Shown here one piece after another: positions 26,323 to 34,571 of a DNA stretch of 64,000 bases. The notes below the pieces were generated by a model. The model worked only from the letters and a program-made list of their open reading frames with translations, searched no databases and had not been told where the DNA came from. The stretch is from Anaerolineae bacterium (GTDB lineage: Bacteria > Chloroflexota > Anaerolineae > Aggregatilineales > Aggregatilineaceae), in assembly GCA_023382715.1 (NCBI GenBank), contig JAHDWP010000004.1:85482-149481 (forward strand), read 5' to 3'. Every line of letters begins with the position of its first letter. Position 1 is the stretch's first letter. Both the position numbers and the translations under genes were made by a program.

Positions 26323-28020
26323 TTAGGGCGAGATGCTCTCCGTGACGCTGGCCATGACCACCGGCACGTTGGACACCGTCTCCTGGTAGCCGAGGAAGCG
26401 CGCGCTCTCCGCCGTGTCGAAGCCGCGCAGCTTCTCGATCCAGCGGTAGCTGAGCGCCTGGTAGAGCAGCTCAACGCTCACCTCGAACGGCCCTTCAGCG
26501 GCTCCGGTGTTGACCGAAACCATCAGTCGGTCACTCCCGCCCGTGAAATTAGCGTCGGCCAGCGCCGCGTCACTGGGGCGCACGTCCGGGTGGGCGGCGT
26601 CCGCGTCGAAGCCTGCGGGCAGCAGCCGGTTGTCCTTCAGGTAGCCCGCCCCGCGCAGCAGAATGCTAGTGACTTCGCCGTTCACGTCGCCCATGATGGT
26701 CTGGTAAATCTGCACATCGTCTGGCGAGAGGATCACGGTGTGGTGCGGCTCGAAGCGCGCCGGGTCGGCGTCGTGGTCGTCGCCGATGATCCGCCCGTCG
26801 TCGGTGTACCCGCCGGACTCAAAGACTGTGTTGCCAGCAGAGTCGCGCACGGTGATGTGCAGCCAGGCTCGCCGCGAGGGGAAGCCGGTCGGCAGCTTGT
26901 GCCCGGCGCGGTTCTCCACCACGACGTTGAAGGCCAGCGTCGCGTTGGCGTAACCCACATTTTCCAGGCTGACAGCGGCGGCGCGTTCCTGAAGCTGGGC
27001 GAGCGTCTGCTCGCGGGTGAAGGTGAAGTGTTCGCTGCTGGCGGTCGCGCCCATCTCCGCGCCGTGCGCCAGGAAGAGGTCCATCATATAAGCATTGCCG
27101 CCGACGAAGGTATGCTTGAAGAATGGCTCGCGCGGGTCGCCGCCGGTGATGCTGGTCACGACGGCCCCTTCGGCCTGGGGCATGTGGCAGCTCTGGCACG
27201 GCGTATTGTCAGCGTAGGCGCTGCCCAGCCATTCGAGGTAGGGCGTTTGTTCCGGGAACTCGCCGACGATGGCAGCCGTGTCGTCCACGTAGGGCGTGTA
27301 GAGCGTGTGGCAGGTCGCGCACATCTCTGCCTGGCCGATGTGCGTGGCTTGGGTGGGGATGAAGCCGGACGCGCCGCGCATGATGGCCGCACCTTGCTCG
27401 CTGACGGCGAAGCGGCTGTAGTTCAGGCGCTCACCCGCTGGCAGCGTGGCGTCAATGGTGTAGCGCCCGCTGAAGCCCTCCGGCTCGCCGAAGGCGACAT
27501 CCTCGATCTGGTGACAGAGCGTGCACGAGTTGCCGTCCATGGCCAGGGCGTGCGCCGCGTGTTCTGCGCTGAGGAAGCCGTCTTCGAACAGGCGCGTGCT
27601 GGCCCCGGCCTGCACGGCGCTGAAGTGGGCCAGCGGCGTGTGGCACAGGGCGCACTTGTCCTCGATCACTTCGGTATACTGCGGCAGGTTGGCCGTCTCG
27701 ATGCTGACCGACGCCTGCCAGTACGGGTCGCGGGCGGCGTTGGCCATCATCGTGGCCCGCCAGTAATGGCCGATTGAGACATCATTCCCCGCCGCGTCGG
27801 TGAGCTGGCTGTGACAGCTCGCGCAGGCACCCGAACCGGCGAAGAAGGCGTCGCGATCGTTGGGCAACGGGTTGCCGGGGAAGAGGGCGGGAGCCGCTCC
27901 ATCGTCTCCCTGAGCCTGCGCCAGCGCGCCCGGCAGCAGGGCGCTGGTCGCAAGCAGCACCAGGCCAGCGAGCACTAGCCCGGTGATCCGCAGTGAAGTC
28001 CCTCGGTTGTTGCTGGGCAT
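26323..28020 (-). CDS. Secreted pentaheme c-type cytochrome
   Basis: This roughly 565-residue exported cytochrome has five CxxCH haem motifs: CASCHS, CALCHT, CTLCHQ, CATCHT and CQSCHM, all in the first two thirds. A signal peptide (ITGLVLAGLVLLATSALLPGA) precedes them. The C-terminal third has no haems and is beta-rich (LAFNVVVENRAGHKLPTGFPS, GDVNGEVTSILL), like the tail of many multihaem cytochromes of the NapC/NrfA-partner or cytochrome c-552 type. I chose the ATG at 28020 because GAGGGAGAG precedes it; the ATG 15 bases upstream has none. It stands alone, so its electron partner is not known. Axial ligands beyond CxxCH His are not assigned. Confidence 0.85.
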   Translation of the reverse strand: MPSNNRGTSLRITGLVLAGLVLLATSALLPGALAQAQGDDGAAPALFPGNPLPNDRDAFFAGSGACASCHSQLTDAAGNDVSIGHYWRATMMANAARDPYWQASVSIETANLPQYTEVIEDKCALCHTPLAHFSAVQAGASTRLFEDGFLSAEHAAHALAMDGNSCTLCHQIEDVAFGEPEGFSGRYTIDATLPAGERLNYSRFAVSEQGAAIMRGASGFIPTQATHIGQAEMCATCHTLYTPYVDDTAAIVGEFPEQTPYLEWLGSAYADNTPCQSCHMPQAEGAVVTSITGGDPREPFFKHTFVGGNAYMMDLFLAHGAEMGATASSEHFTFTREQTLAQLQERAAAVSLENVGYANATLAFNVVVENRAGHKLPTGFPSRRAWLHITVRDSAGNTVFESGGYTDDGRIIGDDHDADPARFEPHHTVILSPDDVQIYQTIMGDVNGEVTSILLRGAGYLKDNRLLPAGFDADAAHPDVRPSDAALADANFTGGSDRLMVSVNTGAAEGPFEVSVELLYQALSYRWIEKLRGFDTAESARFLGYQETVSNVPVVMASVTESISP

Positions 28021-28087
28021 CTCTCTCTCCCTCATCGTGTAGTTAGGCGCGTGCTGCCGCCATCTGGCGGCGCTGAACCACCCTGCT

Positions 28088-28093
28088 ATTATA
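28088..28093 (-). promoter_or_regulatory. -10 box of the cytochrome gene
   Basis: The minus strand carries a perfect TATAAT (28093 to 28088) in CGCCTATAATAGC, 61 bases of leader before the ATG at 28020. No convincing -35. The rest of the gap 28021-28355 contains a family A-like C/G hairpin at about 28166-28218 and nothing else recognised. Confidence 0.45.
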
Positions 28094-28355
28094 GGCGAAC
28101 CGGGCCGATTGTGCCGAATTGCACATTCGGAAGAGTCTGTGAGCAGATGGTCAGCGTGCTTGTCTCCCCATCCCTGGCCTCTCTCTCACAAAGAGGGAAG
28201 GCTTCGGCGTGGGGGGACGCGGCGCTTCCCCAGCTTGTGGAGGCAGCGCGATCGGCTGTATCATCGGAGGAATGCCGGGCTGGGAGCGCGCCTGTCCGGG
28301 CGCGAGTCTGGCCGACGCTGATGCCTGAGTCTGGTTTCATCCGAAAGAGGGGGGC

Positions 28356-29507
28356 ATGGGTCGCAAAGGGGCGGTTGTCGCCGGGCACATTTGCCTGGAC
28401 ATCATCCCGCGCATACCGGGCGGGAATGTGCAGGCGCGCCTGACGCCAGGAACGCTGATTGAAATCGGCCCGGCGTTGCTCTCGACAGGGGGGCTTGTGT
28501 CCAACACAGGCTGTAGTCTGCATACGCTGGGCATTGACACGCGCCTGATGGGCAAGGTGGGCGATGATCCCTTTGGGCGCATCATCCTCGACCTGATCCG
28601 CGCCCAGGACGCAGCTCTGACCCAGAACATGATCGTTGTCCCCGGCGAAGTCAGCTCGTACACCATCGTGCTCAGCCCGCCGGATGCGGATCGCTCGTTC
28701 CTGCACTGTCCGGGGGCCAACCACACCTTCGGCGCGGATGACCTGGACTGCGCCACGCTACGCGATGCGCGCCTGTTTCACTTCGGCTACCCGCCCGTCA
28801 TGGAGCGCATGTATCTGGACGATGGTGCGGAGCTGGAGACGATGTTCCGCTGCGCCAGAGAGGCCGGCGTCATCACTTCGCTGGACATGGTCATGCCCGA
28901 TCCGCAAGGCCCCAGTGGGCGCGTGGACTGGCGGAGCATCCTGCAGCGCACGCTGCCCCACGTGGACATCTTTCTGCCCAGCCTGGACGAGCTATTGGTG
29001 CTGCTGCGCCGCGAGATGCCTGTGTCTCCCCAGGCCGCCGATGCACTGCTCTCGGAGATGGCCGCGCAGATGTTGGAGTGGGGCGCGGGCATCGTCGTGC
29101 TGAAGCTGGGGGCGCGCGGCCTGTATCTGCGCATTGGCGAGCGGGGTATCGCGGCCCTGCCAGACGCAGGCTGGCGTGAGCGTGAGCTGTGGGCGCCGTG
29201 CTTTGTGCCAGAGCCGCTGGTCGGCACGACGGGCGCGGGTGACGCGACAATCGCCGGATTCCTGGCGGGTGTGCTGCGCGGCCAGTCCGTCGAGGCTGCG
29301 CTGACCAGCGCTGTGGCCGTTGGCGCGTGCAATGTCGAGGCCGCTGACGCGCTGAGCGGCGTGCGTTCCTGGGACGCGACGCAGGCGCGCGTCGCGGCGG
29401 GCTGGGCGCGCCAGGCGGTGACTGTCGGCGTGCCGGGGTGGGCGTGGGATGCCGGGCACGCGCTCTGGATCGGCCCGCACGATGCATTTCTGCGGAAGCG
29501 CGTCTGA
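28356..29507 (+). CDS. PfkB-family carbohydrate kinase
   Basis: This 383-residue ribokinase-fold sugar or nucleoside kinase opens with AVVAGHICLDIIPRIPGG. It has GGLVSNTGCSLHTLGID (the sugar-binding GG motif) and VGDDPFGR, and ends in the catalytic pattern GTTGAGDATIAGFLAG, where the Asp of GAGD is the base; the family usually has D before TTGAGD and here it is Gly. A 30-residue extension around VSPQAADALLSEMAAQML is extra. It could act on a sugar acid or nucleoside; the neighbours give no pathway. The start follows GAAAGAGG. Confidence 0.82.
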   Translation: MGRKGAVVAGHICLDIIPRIPGGNVQARLTPGTLIEIGPALLSTGGLVSNTGCSLHTLGIDTRLMGKVGDDPFGRIILDLIRAQDAALTQNMIVVPGEVSSYTIVLSPPDADRSFLHCPGANHTFGADDLDCATLRDARLFHFGYPPVMERMYLDDGAELETMFRCAREAGVITSLDMVMPDPQGPSGRVDWRSILQRTLPHVDIFLPSLDELLVLLRREMPVSPQAADALLSEMAAQMLEWGAGIVVLKLGARGLYLRIGERGIAALPDAGWRERELWAPCFVPEPLVGTTGAGDATIAGFLAGVLRGQSVEAALTSAVAVGACNVEAADALSGVRSWDATQARVAAGWARQAVTVGVPGWAWDAGHALWIGPHDAFLRKRV

Positions 29508-29584
29508 ACGAGCGTGCGCCTGGCTGGTCGGGCGGAGGGCTGCGCGGCGAGTCTGTCGCTTGTGGAGAAAGAATCCGGTAGCTG

Positions 29585-31456
29585 ATGACCCTTGAAATGT
29601 GGGTGACTCTGGCTATCCTGATCGGGGCGATCATCCTCTTCGTCACCGAGTGGTTGCGCGTGGATGTTGTGGCGCTCGGCGTCGTGGTGCTGTTGATGGT
29701 CACGGACATCCTGACTGCGCCGCAGGCCCTGGCGGGCTTCTCCAACCCGGTCGTGCTGATCGTCGCCGCGCTGTTCATTGTGGGGGGCGGCCTGCAACAA
29801 ACCGGCCTGGTGACAATAGCCAGCGAGCGCATTCTGGCCATTGCCGGGAGAAGCGAAATCCGCCTGACCATCGTGGTGATGCTGGCGGGGGGTGTTCTCT
29901 CTGCTTTCATGAGCAATACGGGGGCGGTCGCTGTGCTCCTGCCAGCGATTGTCGGCCTGGCCCGCGCGGCGAACATCAGCCCTTCCAAGTTGCTCATCCC
30001 GTTGTCGTATGCAGCGCTGTCGGGCGGCACGGCCACGCTCATCGGCACCACGCCCAATATCATCGTCGCCGACATGCTCCAGGAGCACGGCGAGGAGTCG
30101 TTTTACTTCTTCAGCTACACGCCGATTGGCCTGCTGATCCTGGCAACCGGGATGATCTTCATGGTTACGGTGGGCCGGCGCATCTTGCCCGACAACAAGC
30201 CGGTGGGTGCCTACGAGGAGCAGGTGCACAGCCCGCGCGAGCTGCTCGACGTTTATCGCCTGCCGGACAACCTGTTCCGGCTGCGCGTCCCGTCAAAGTC
30301 CAATCTGGCGAGCCAGACATTGGCCGAGGCGCGGCTGGGCGAGAGCTTCGGGCTGATTGTGTTGGATATTCAGCGCCAGCCGCCGCCACAATCGCTCGTC
30401 CGCTTCGGCGAGCAGCAACTTATCTTGCAGCCCGCGATCGGCACCGTGCATCCCACGCCCGACACGGTGCTGCAGGCCAACGATGTGCTTATTGTGCGGG
30501 GCGAGGAAATGGCCGTGCACAAGGCGGTCGCTTACTGGCATCTGGCCATGCAGCCGGCGCTGCCCGCCGACGAGCACTCGCTGATCAACCAGGAGGCGGG
30601 CATCGCTGAGGTGGTGCTGCCGCCGCGCTCGTCGCTGATCGGCAAGACGCTGGTGGATGTCCGCTTCGGCTCCACCTACAAGCTGACGGTGCTCAGCCTC
30701 GTTCGCCCCGGCGCATCCGGGCGGCTCGATCTCAAGGCGACGCCGCTCCAGTTCGGCGACATTCTGCTGGTGCAAGGATACTGGCACGATATCCTGGCGC
30801 TGCGCCGCAAGCCGCGCGATTTTGTGGTGGTGGGCCAGCCAGAGACCATGATCGGCGCGCCGAATCGCCACCGTGCGCCGGTTGCGCTGCTGATCCTGGT
30901 CGCGATGCTGGTGGCGCTCGTCGTTGCGCCCGGCGACGTGGCGATGGTTAGCATGGCCGCCGGGCTGCTGATGGTGCTCGGCGGCTGCCTGAGCATGGAC
31001 GACGCTTATGAGGCCATCAACTGGAAGAGCATTGTGCTCATCGCCGGGATGTTGCCCATGAGCACGGCCTTGCAGCAGGTTGGCCTGGTGGCGCGCTTCG
31101 CCCAGGGCCTGACAGATGGGCTGGGCGGTTTCGGGCCGCTGGTGGTCATGGCCGGGCTGTTCCTGCTGACCGCGCTCTTCACCCAGGTGCTCTCCAACAC
31201 GGCGACGGCGGTCGTTGTCGCGCCGATCGCGTTCGCCACTGCGCGCGAGTTGGGCGTGCAGCCCCAGGCGTTTATGATGGCGACGTGCATCGCCGCGTCC
31301 ATGGCCTTCGCCTCACCCGTCGGCTCGCCGGTCAATACGCTGGTGATGGGCGCGGGCGGTTACCGTTTCACCGATTATATTCGGACGGGCGTGCCGATGG
31401 TGCTCATCATGATGGTCGTGACGGTGCTGAGCGTCTCGTTGCTCTGGCCGTTTTAG
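29585..31456 (+). CDS. SLC13-family anion/sodium symporter with two RCK_C domains
   Basis: This 623-residue membrane transporter of the DASS/ArsB-like fold has helices from residue 4 onward, the motif FSNPVVLIVAALFIVGGGLQQTG, and the substrate loop SGGTATLIGTTPNIIVADML. Two TrkA/RCK C-terminal domains lie in the central cytoplasmic loop (about 225-320 and 325-415: VPSKSNLASQTLAEARLGES and LPPRSSLIGKTLVDVRFGST). The second half repeats the transporter fold, with FTQVLSNTATAVVVAPI and FASPVGSPVNTLVMGAGGY. Such proteins import sulfate, dicarboxylates or other anions; RCK_C domains suggest ligand gating. It is monocistronic and followed by a strong terminator at 31590. Confidence 0.87.
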   Translation: MTLEMWVTLAILIGAIILFVTEWLRVDVVALGVVVLLMVTDILTAPQALAGFSNPVVLIVAALFIVGGGLQQTGLVTIASERILAIAGRSEIRLTIVVMLAGGVLSAFMSNTGAVAVLLPAIVGLARAANISPSKLLIPLSYAALSGGTATLIGTTPNIIVADMLQEHGEESFYFFSYTPIGLLILATGMIFMVTVGRRILPDNKPVGAYEEQVHSPRELLDVYRLPDNLFRLRVPSKSNLASQTLAEARLGESFGLIVLDIQRQPPPQSLVRFGEQQLILQPAIGTVHPTPDTVLQANDVLIVRGEEMAVHKAVAYWHLAMQPALPADEHSLINQEAGIAEVVLPPRSSLIGKTLVDVRFGSTYKLTVLSLVRPGASGRLDLKATPLQFGDILLVQGYWHDILALRRKPRDFVVVGQPETMIGAPNRHRAPVALLILVAMLVALVVAPGDVAMVSMAAGLLMVLGGCLSMDDAYEAINWKSIVLIAGMLPMSTALQQVGLVARFAQGLTDGLGGFGPLVVMAGLFLLTALFTQVLSNTATAVVVAPIAFATARELGVQPQAFMMATCIAASMAFASPVGSPVNTLVMGAGGYRFTDYIRTGVPMVLIMMVVTVLSVSLLWPF

Positions 31457-31589
31457 GCGCGGCAGCCAATACGTCAGGCAGGCGGCGGGTGCCCGGTGGC
31501 TGCGCGTCAGGCAGGCGAAGCGGCCCGCGCCTATGATGAGACAAACTGCGATGGCTGCTGCCCCCCCACAGCCATCCAGTTGCTCCCCC

Positions 31590-31628
31590 AAGACCAAACG
31601 CTTCGCGAACCGAGTGTTTGGTCTTTTC
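31590..31628 (+). terminator. Rho-independent terminator of the SLC13 gene
   Basis: Arms AAGACCAAACGCT (31590-31602) and AGTGTTTGGTCTT (31613-31625) pair over 13 bases with one G-U wobble and a 10-base loop, followed by TTCC TTTT. It is placed between convergent genes, so it serves the plus-strand gene; on the other strand there is only a weak T-run. Confidence 0.85.
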
Positions 31629-31651
31629 CTTTTGATACGGGCGCTGCGGGA

Positions 31652-32785
31652 TCACCGATAGGCTTCTACCGCTTCGACCAACGCCTGGGCTTCGGCCTCG
31701 CTGCCGGCGTTGACGCTCACAAACATCCCCTGCGGCCCGACCGCCTCTAGAAGAGGGATGACTTCGTGGGGGTGCACGCCTATGGCCTGCACGCTCTTGC
31801 CCGCCTTGAGGATGCGCCGATAGAGATCGTGCCACAGGGGATCGCCGCCCTGCGGCAGGCTCACCTGGGGCGTCCATTCGATGGCGTCCAGCTCCTCGAT
31901 CTCCAGCAAGGCGTCCAGGTGAGGGATGGCCTGGGTGCCGTCCAGGTGAAACAGGGAGTAGTCGAGCCAGGCGCACTGCTCGGTTAGCGCGGGGACGGCG
32001 AAGCGCCTGAACATGCGCGGTGAGATCATGGCGGCGGCGTCGCACTGCACTTTGGCCGTCTTGCCTGGCCCCCAGATGTGAAACGCCGAGAAGACATTGC
32101 CGCCCCACGGCTCGCTTACGATCTCAAAAAACCGTTCGAAGACCTGGAAGTAGACCTGGTTGATCTCGGCGAGCCGTTCCTGAACACAGTCGGGCCGTTC
32201 GATCAGATCGAGGAGAAGGTGCTGCGGATCGCGCAGCGCCGAGAGGATATCCAGGCCCTCGACCAGATCGGGGATGGTCACCGGGTAGCGCCCCTGGCTG
32301 ACGCGCACACCTTCTTCGAGGATCGCTTGCTGGCGCAGAAACCAGGGGTTGTGCGGATCGAAGCGCAGGGGAGGATACGTGTCTGGGTCGCTGATGCACG
32401 GGTGGTACCAGACGGTGTCGAGGGCGAATTCCGGCTCGGCTCCCAGGAAAGTCGCCAGGTTACCCGGCCCCAGGTGGGTGTCGTAGTGGGGGAACGCTTC
32501 CCCCGCGAAATAGATGCCGTCCAGGCAGCGTTCAGCGCGCCGGGCGCGCCCGACGGGATCGAGCCAGGCCCGTTGCAAGGCCGCCCGGTCGGGATAATCG
32601 GCCAGTGTGTCCAGCCCCGAAAGCAGGTAGAAGAAGGGCGCTTGCTGGTGTTCGATGCTGCCGGGCGCGCTGCTGAGCGGGGCCAGCACGTCCAGCACCA
32701 GCCCTTCGTGCTGCCACCAGGCGATGAAGCGCTCCTGTCGTTTTTTCCAGCCCTCTTCGCCGAATTGATCCCAGATGCCGGTCAT
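31652..32785 (-). CDS. Uroporphyrinogen-decarboxylase-like protein
   Basis: This 377-residue protein of the UroD/MtaA superfamily is a TIM barrel that either decarboxylates uroporphyrinogen or transfers methyl groups to or from corrinoids or thiols. Family signs are WGGNVFSAFHIWGPGKTAKV, MISPRMFRRFAVPALTEQ, FHLDGTQAIPHLDALLEIE, and a C-terminal HPHEVIPLLEAVGPQGMFVS. Haem-synthesis UroD is unlikely because the length and N-terminus differ and there is no hem context. I use the ATG at 32785: an AGGAGAGG site and a TACAAT promoter lie directly upstream, while the longer open frame back to 33082 runs through repeat DNA. No corrinoid protein is encoded nearby. Confidence 0.75.
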   Translation of the reverse strand: MTGIWDQFGEEGWKKRQERFIAWWQHEGLVLDVLAPLSSAPGSIEHQQAPFFYLLSGLDTLADYPDRAALQRAWLDPVGRARRAERCLDGIYFAGEAFPHYDTHLGPGNLATFLGAEPEFALDTVWYHPCISDPDTYPPLRFDPHNPWFLRQQAILEEGVRVSQGRYPVTIPDLVEGLDILSALRDPQHLLLDLIERPDCVQERLAEINQVYFQVFERFFEIVSEPWGGNVFSAFHIWGPGKTAKVQCDAAAMISPRMFRRFAVPALTEQCAWLDYSLFHLDGTQAIPHLDALLEIEELDAIEWTPQVSLPQGGDPLWHDLYRRILKAGKSVQAIGVHPHEVIPLLEAVGPQGMFVSVNAGSEAEAQALVEAVEAYR

Positions 32786-32831
32786 GGCGGGCACGATCCT
32801 CTCCTGAAAGTCAGCCGGTTCAGCGGGGATG

Positions 32832-32860
32832 ATTGTAGCGCCGGGTTCCTTCCCTTTCCA
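32832..32860 (-). promoter_or_regulatory. Promoter of the UroD-like gene
   Basis: On the minus strand TGGAAA (32860-32855), a 17-base spacer and TACAAT (32837-32832) form a fair promoter, with transcription starting near 32825, 40 bases before the ATG at 32785. Confidence 0.5.
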
Positions 32861-32940
32861 GGCAGCACATGGCGAGGGTGCACGCAAAACCTGCCAGGAG
32901 GGGCGCTGTCCTGCTGCGCCCCCCTTGACCTCACCCCCGC

Positions 32941-32966
32941 CCGGCGAGTCGCTGTCAACCTTTGCA
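32941..32966. repeat. Partial family D repeat end
   Basis: CCGGCGAGTCGCTGTCAACC followed by TTTGC matches the right end of the repeat at 21018-21147. A C-rich stretch with TGACCTCACCCCCGC precedes it and recurs near 63945. Confidence 0.55.
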
Positions 32967-32989
32967 CGCACCCCCTCTCTCCCGTGTGT

Positions 32990-33019
32990 TTGACGGGCAC
33001 CCTGATCCGGCATTACAAT
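32990..33019 (+). promoter_or_regulatory. Promoter of the NAD kinase gene
   Basis: TTGACG (32990-32995), 18 bases, then TACAAT (33014-33019) give one of the clearest promoters in the window. Transcription would begin near 33026, about 30 bases before the GTG at 33057. Confidence 0.65.
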
Positions 33020-33056
33020 CCCCTGTGTCCGCCCGCGCGAAAGGCAGCGATCATTC

Positions 33057-33965
33057 GTGCAGCATTTCCAGCGTATTGGCATCCTGGCTCACCCCCTGCG
33101 ACCGGCCACCGTACCCCTGGCGCAAGAGGTGACTCGTTTTCTGGAGAAGCGTGAAGTTGCCGCGTGGATGCGCGCGTCGTGGGAAGCCCCTGATGCGCGC
33201 GCGCTGGTGCCTGGCTCCGACCTGGTCATTGCCATTGGCGGCGATGGCGCGATGCTGCGCGCGGCCCGCGTCTGTGCGCCGCACGACGTGCCGGTGCTGG
33301 GCATCAACACGGGTCATCTCGGCTTTCTGACCGAGATCAACCCGGAGGAATGGCCGCAGGGCCTGCAGGCGTTGCTCGACGGGCGCTTCTGGATCGAGGA
33401 GCGCATGATGATCCGCTGTGCGGTGCGCCGTGACGGGGTGACCATTGTCGAGAGCGAGGCGCTCAACGATGTGGTCATCAGCCGCGGCACCATCGCCAAG
33501 CTGGTGCAGTTGGAGACGTACATTGACGGCGGCTGGGCGACCACTTACTACTGCGATGGCCTGATCGTCGCCACGCCCACCGGCTCGACAGCCTACGCGC
33601 TGGCCGTCGGCGGCCCCATCCTGCCGCCGGAGCTGAAGAACATCCTGGTCGCACCGGTTGCGCCGCACCTGAGCATGGATCGTCCGATGGTGCTTTCGCA
33701 GGGGGCGACGGTGGAAGTGATCGTTGTCGCGCCGCACGCCGCCGCCGAGGTCGTCCTGACCGTAGACGGCGAGCTGCTGACGAGCATGGAGGCGTCCGAC
33801 CAGGTGGTGATCGCTGCCAGCGACAGCATCAGCCGGTTCGTGCGCCTGCGCGAGCGCAACTACTTCTTCCGCTCGCTGCTGGATCGCCTGGAGCCGCGCG
33901 TGCCGTCGCGCCCTGGCCGGAACCAGGTGGGCAACAAACCGGAATCAGGCCAGAATCTGCCATGA
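33057..33965 (+). CDS. nadK: NAD kinase
   Basis: This 302-residue enzyme phosphorylates NAD to NADP. IAIGGDGAMLRAARVC holds the GGDG motif, GINTGHLGFLTEI the NTG-LGF loop, LNDVVISRG the NE/D motif, and DGLIVATPTGSTAYALAVGG the conserved glycine/threonine patch. The start is GTG at 33057, 31 bases after the predicted transcription start. A zinc-finger membrane protein and recN follow; nadK next to recN is a common arrangement in bacteria. Length is normal. Confidence 0.94.
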   Translation: MQHFQRIGILAHPLRPATVPLAQEVTRFLEKREVAAWMRASWEAPDARALVPGSDLVIAIGGDGAMLRAARVCAPHDVPVLGINTGHLGFLTEINPEEWPQGLQALLDGRFWIEERMMIRCAVRRDGVTIVESEALNDVVISRGTIAKLVQLETYIDGGWATTYYCDGLIVATPTGSTAYALAVGGPILPPELKNILVAPVAPHLSMDRPMVLSQGATVEVIVVAPHAAAEVVLTVDGELLTSMEASDQVVIAASDSISRFVRLRERNYFFRSLLDRLEPRVPSRPGRNQVGNKPESGQNLP

Positions 33966-34007
33966 AGCAGCCCGGCCAGGATACACTCTCGAAGCGACCG
34001 AATCTCT

Positions 34008-34523
34008 ATGACGACACCAGACCAGCTTGAAGTAATTGAGGACGGTACCGACGCCGCCGACGAGACGCTTTACTGCACGGTGCATCCCACCGTGGCCACC
34101 CACCTGCGCTGCAACCGCTGCGGTCGCCCGATGTGCACGCGCTGCGCGGTCAAGACGCCGGTGGGCTATCGCTGCCGCGAGTGCGTGCGCTCGCAGCAGG
34201 ACAAGTTCTTCGACGCGCAAGCGCTCGACTACCTGATCGCCGGCGCAGTCAGCCTGGTGATCAGCTTCTTCGCCGCCCTGGTGGTGGCTCGCCTGGGCTG
34301 GTTTCTGTTCGCCTTCTTCCTGTCGCCGGCGGCGGGCGGGTTGATCGGTCGCGTCGTGTGGCGGCTCACCGGCAAGCGGCGCGGGCGCTACACGGCAATT
34401 GTTGTCGGCGCCAACGTGATCCTGGGGGCGCTGCCCTTCTTCATGCTCAACCCCCTGGCGATTGGCATCTACCTGTTCATGGCGACCGGTGCGGCGGTCG
34501 CGCAGTTCCGGCTGCACCTGTGA
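34008..34523 (+). CDS. B-box-type zinc-finger membrane protein
   Basis: This 171-residue protein has an N-terminal zinc-binding stretch (CTVHPTVATHLRCNRCGRPM followed by CTRC, CRECVRSQ), with spacing like the B-box (C-x2-H and C-x2-C pairs). Three or four membrane helices follow (about 74-95, 95-112, 130-150, 152-168). It lies between nadK and recN, 42 and 48 bases away, probably in one transcript. Proteins with a short zinc finger before a membrane block occur in Chloroflexota and Actinobacteria, often unannotated. A role in membrane quality control or anchoring a rhomboid-like function is possible but unproven. Confidence 0.7.
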   Translation: MTTPDQLEVIEDGTDAADETLYCTVHPTVATHLRCNRCGRPMCTRCAVKTPVGYRCRECVRSQQDKFFDAQALDYLIAGAVSLVISFFAALVVARLGWFLFAFFLSPAAGGLIGRVVWRLTGKRRGRYTAIVVGANVILGALPFFMLNPLAIGIYLFMATGAAVAQFRLHL

Positions 34524-34571
34524 TTGCGGCGCTCAGTCGCCGCGCAGACGACGAGGCAGCGAGGCACGCCT

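Noticed and set aside
32786..33082. Longer N-terminus of the UroD-like protein.
   Set aside because: The extra 99 codons run through repeat DNA and over the nadK promoter. The ATG at 32785 has a ribosome site and promoter.
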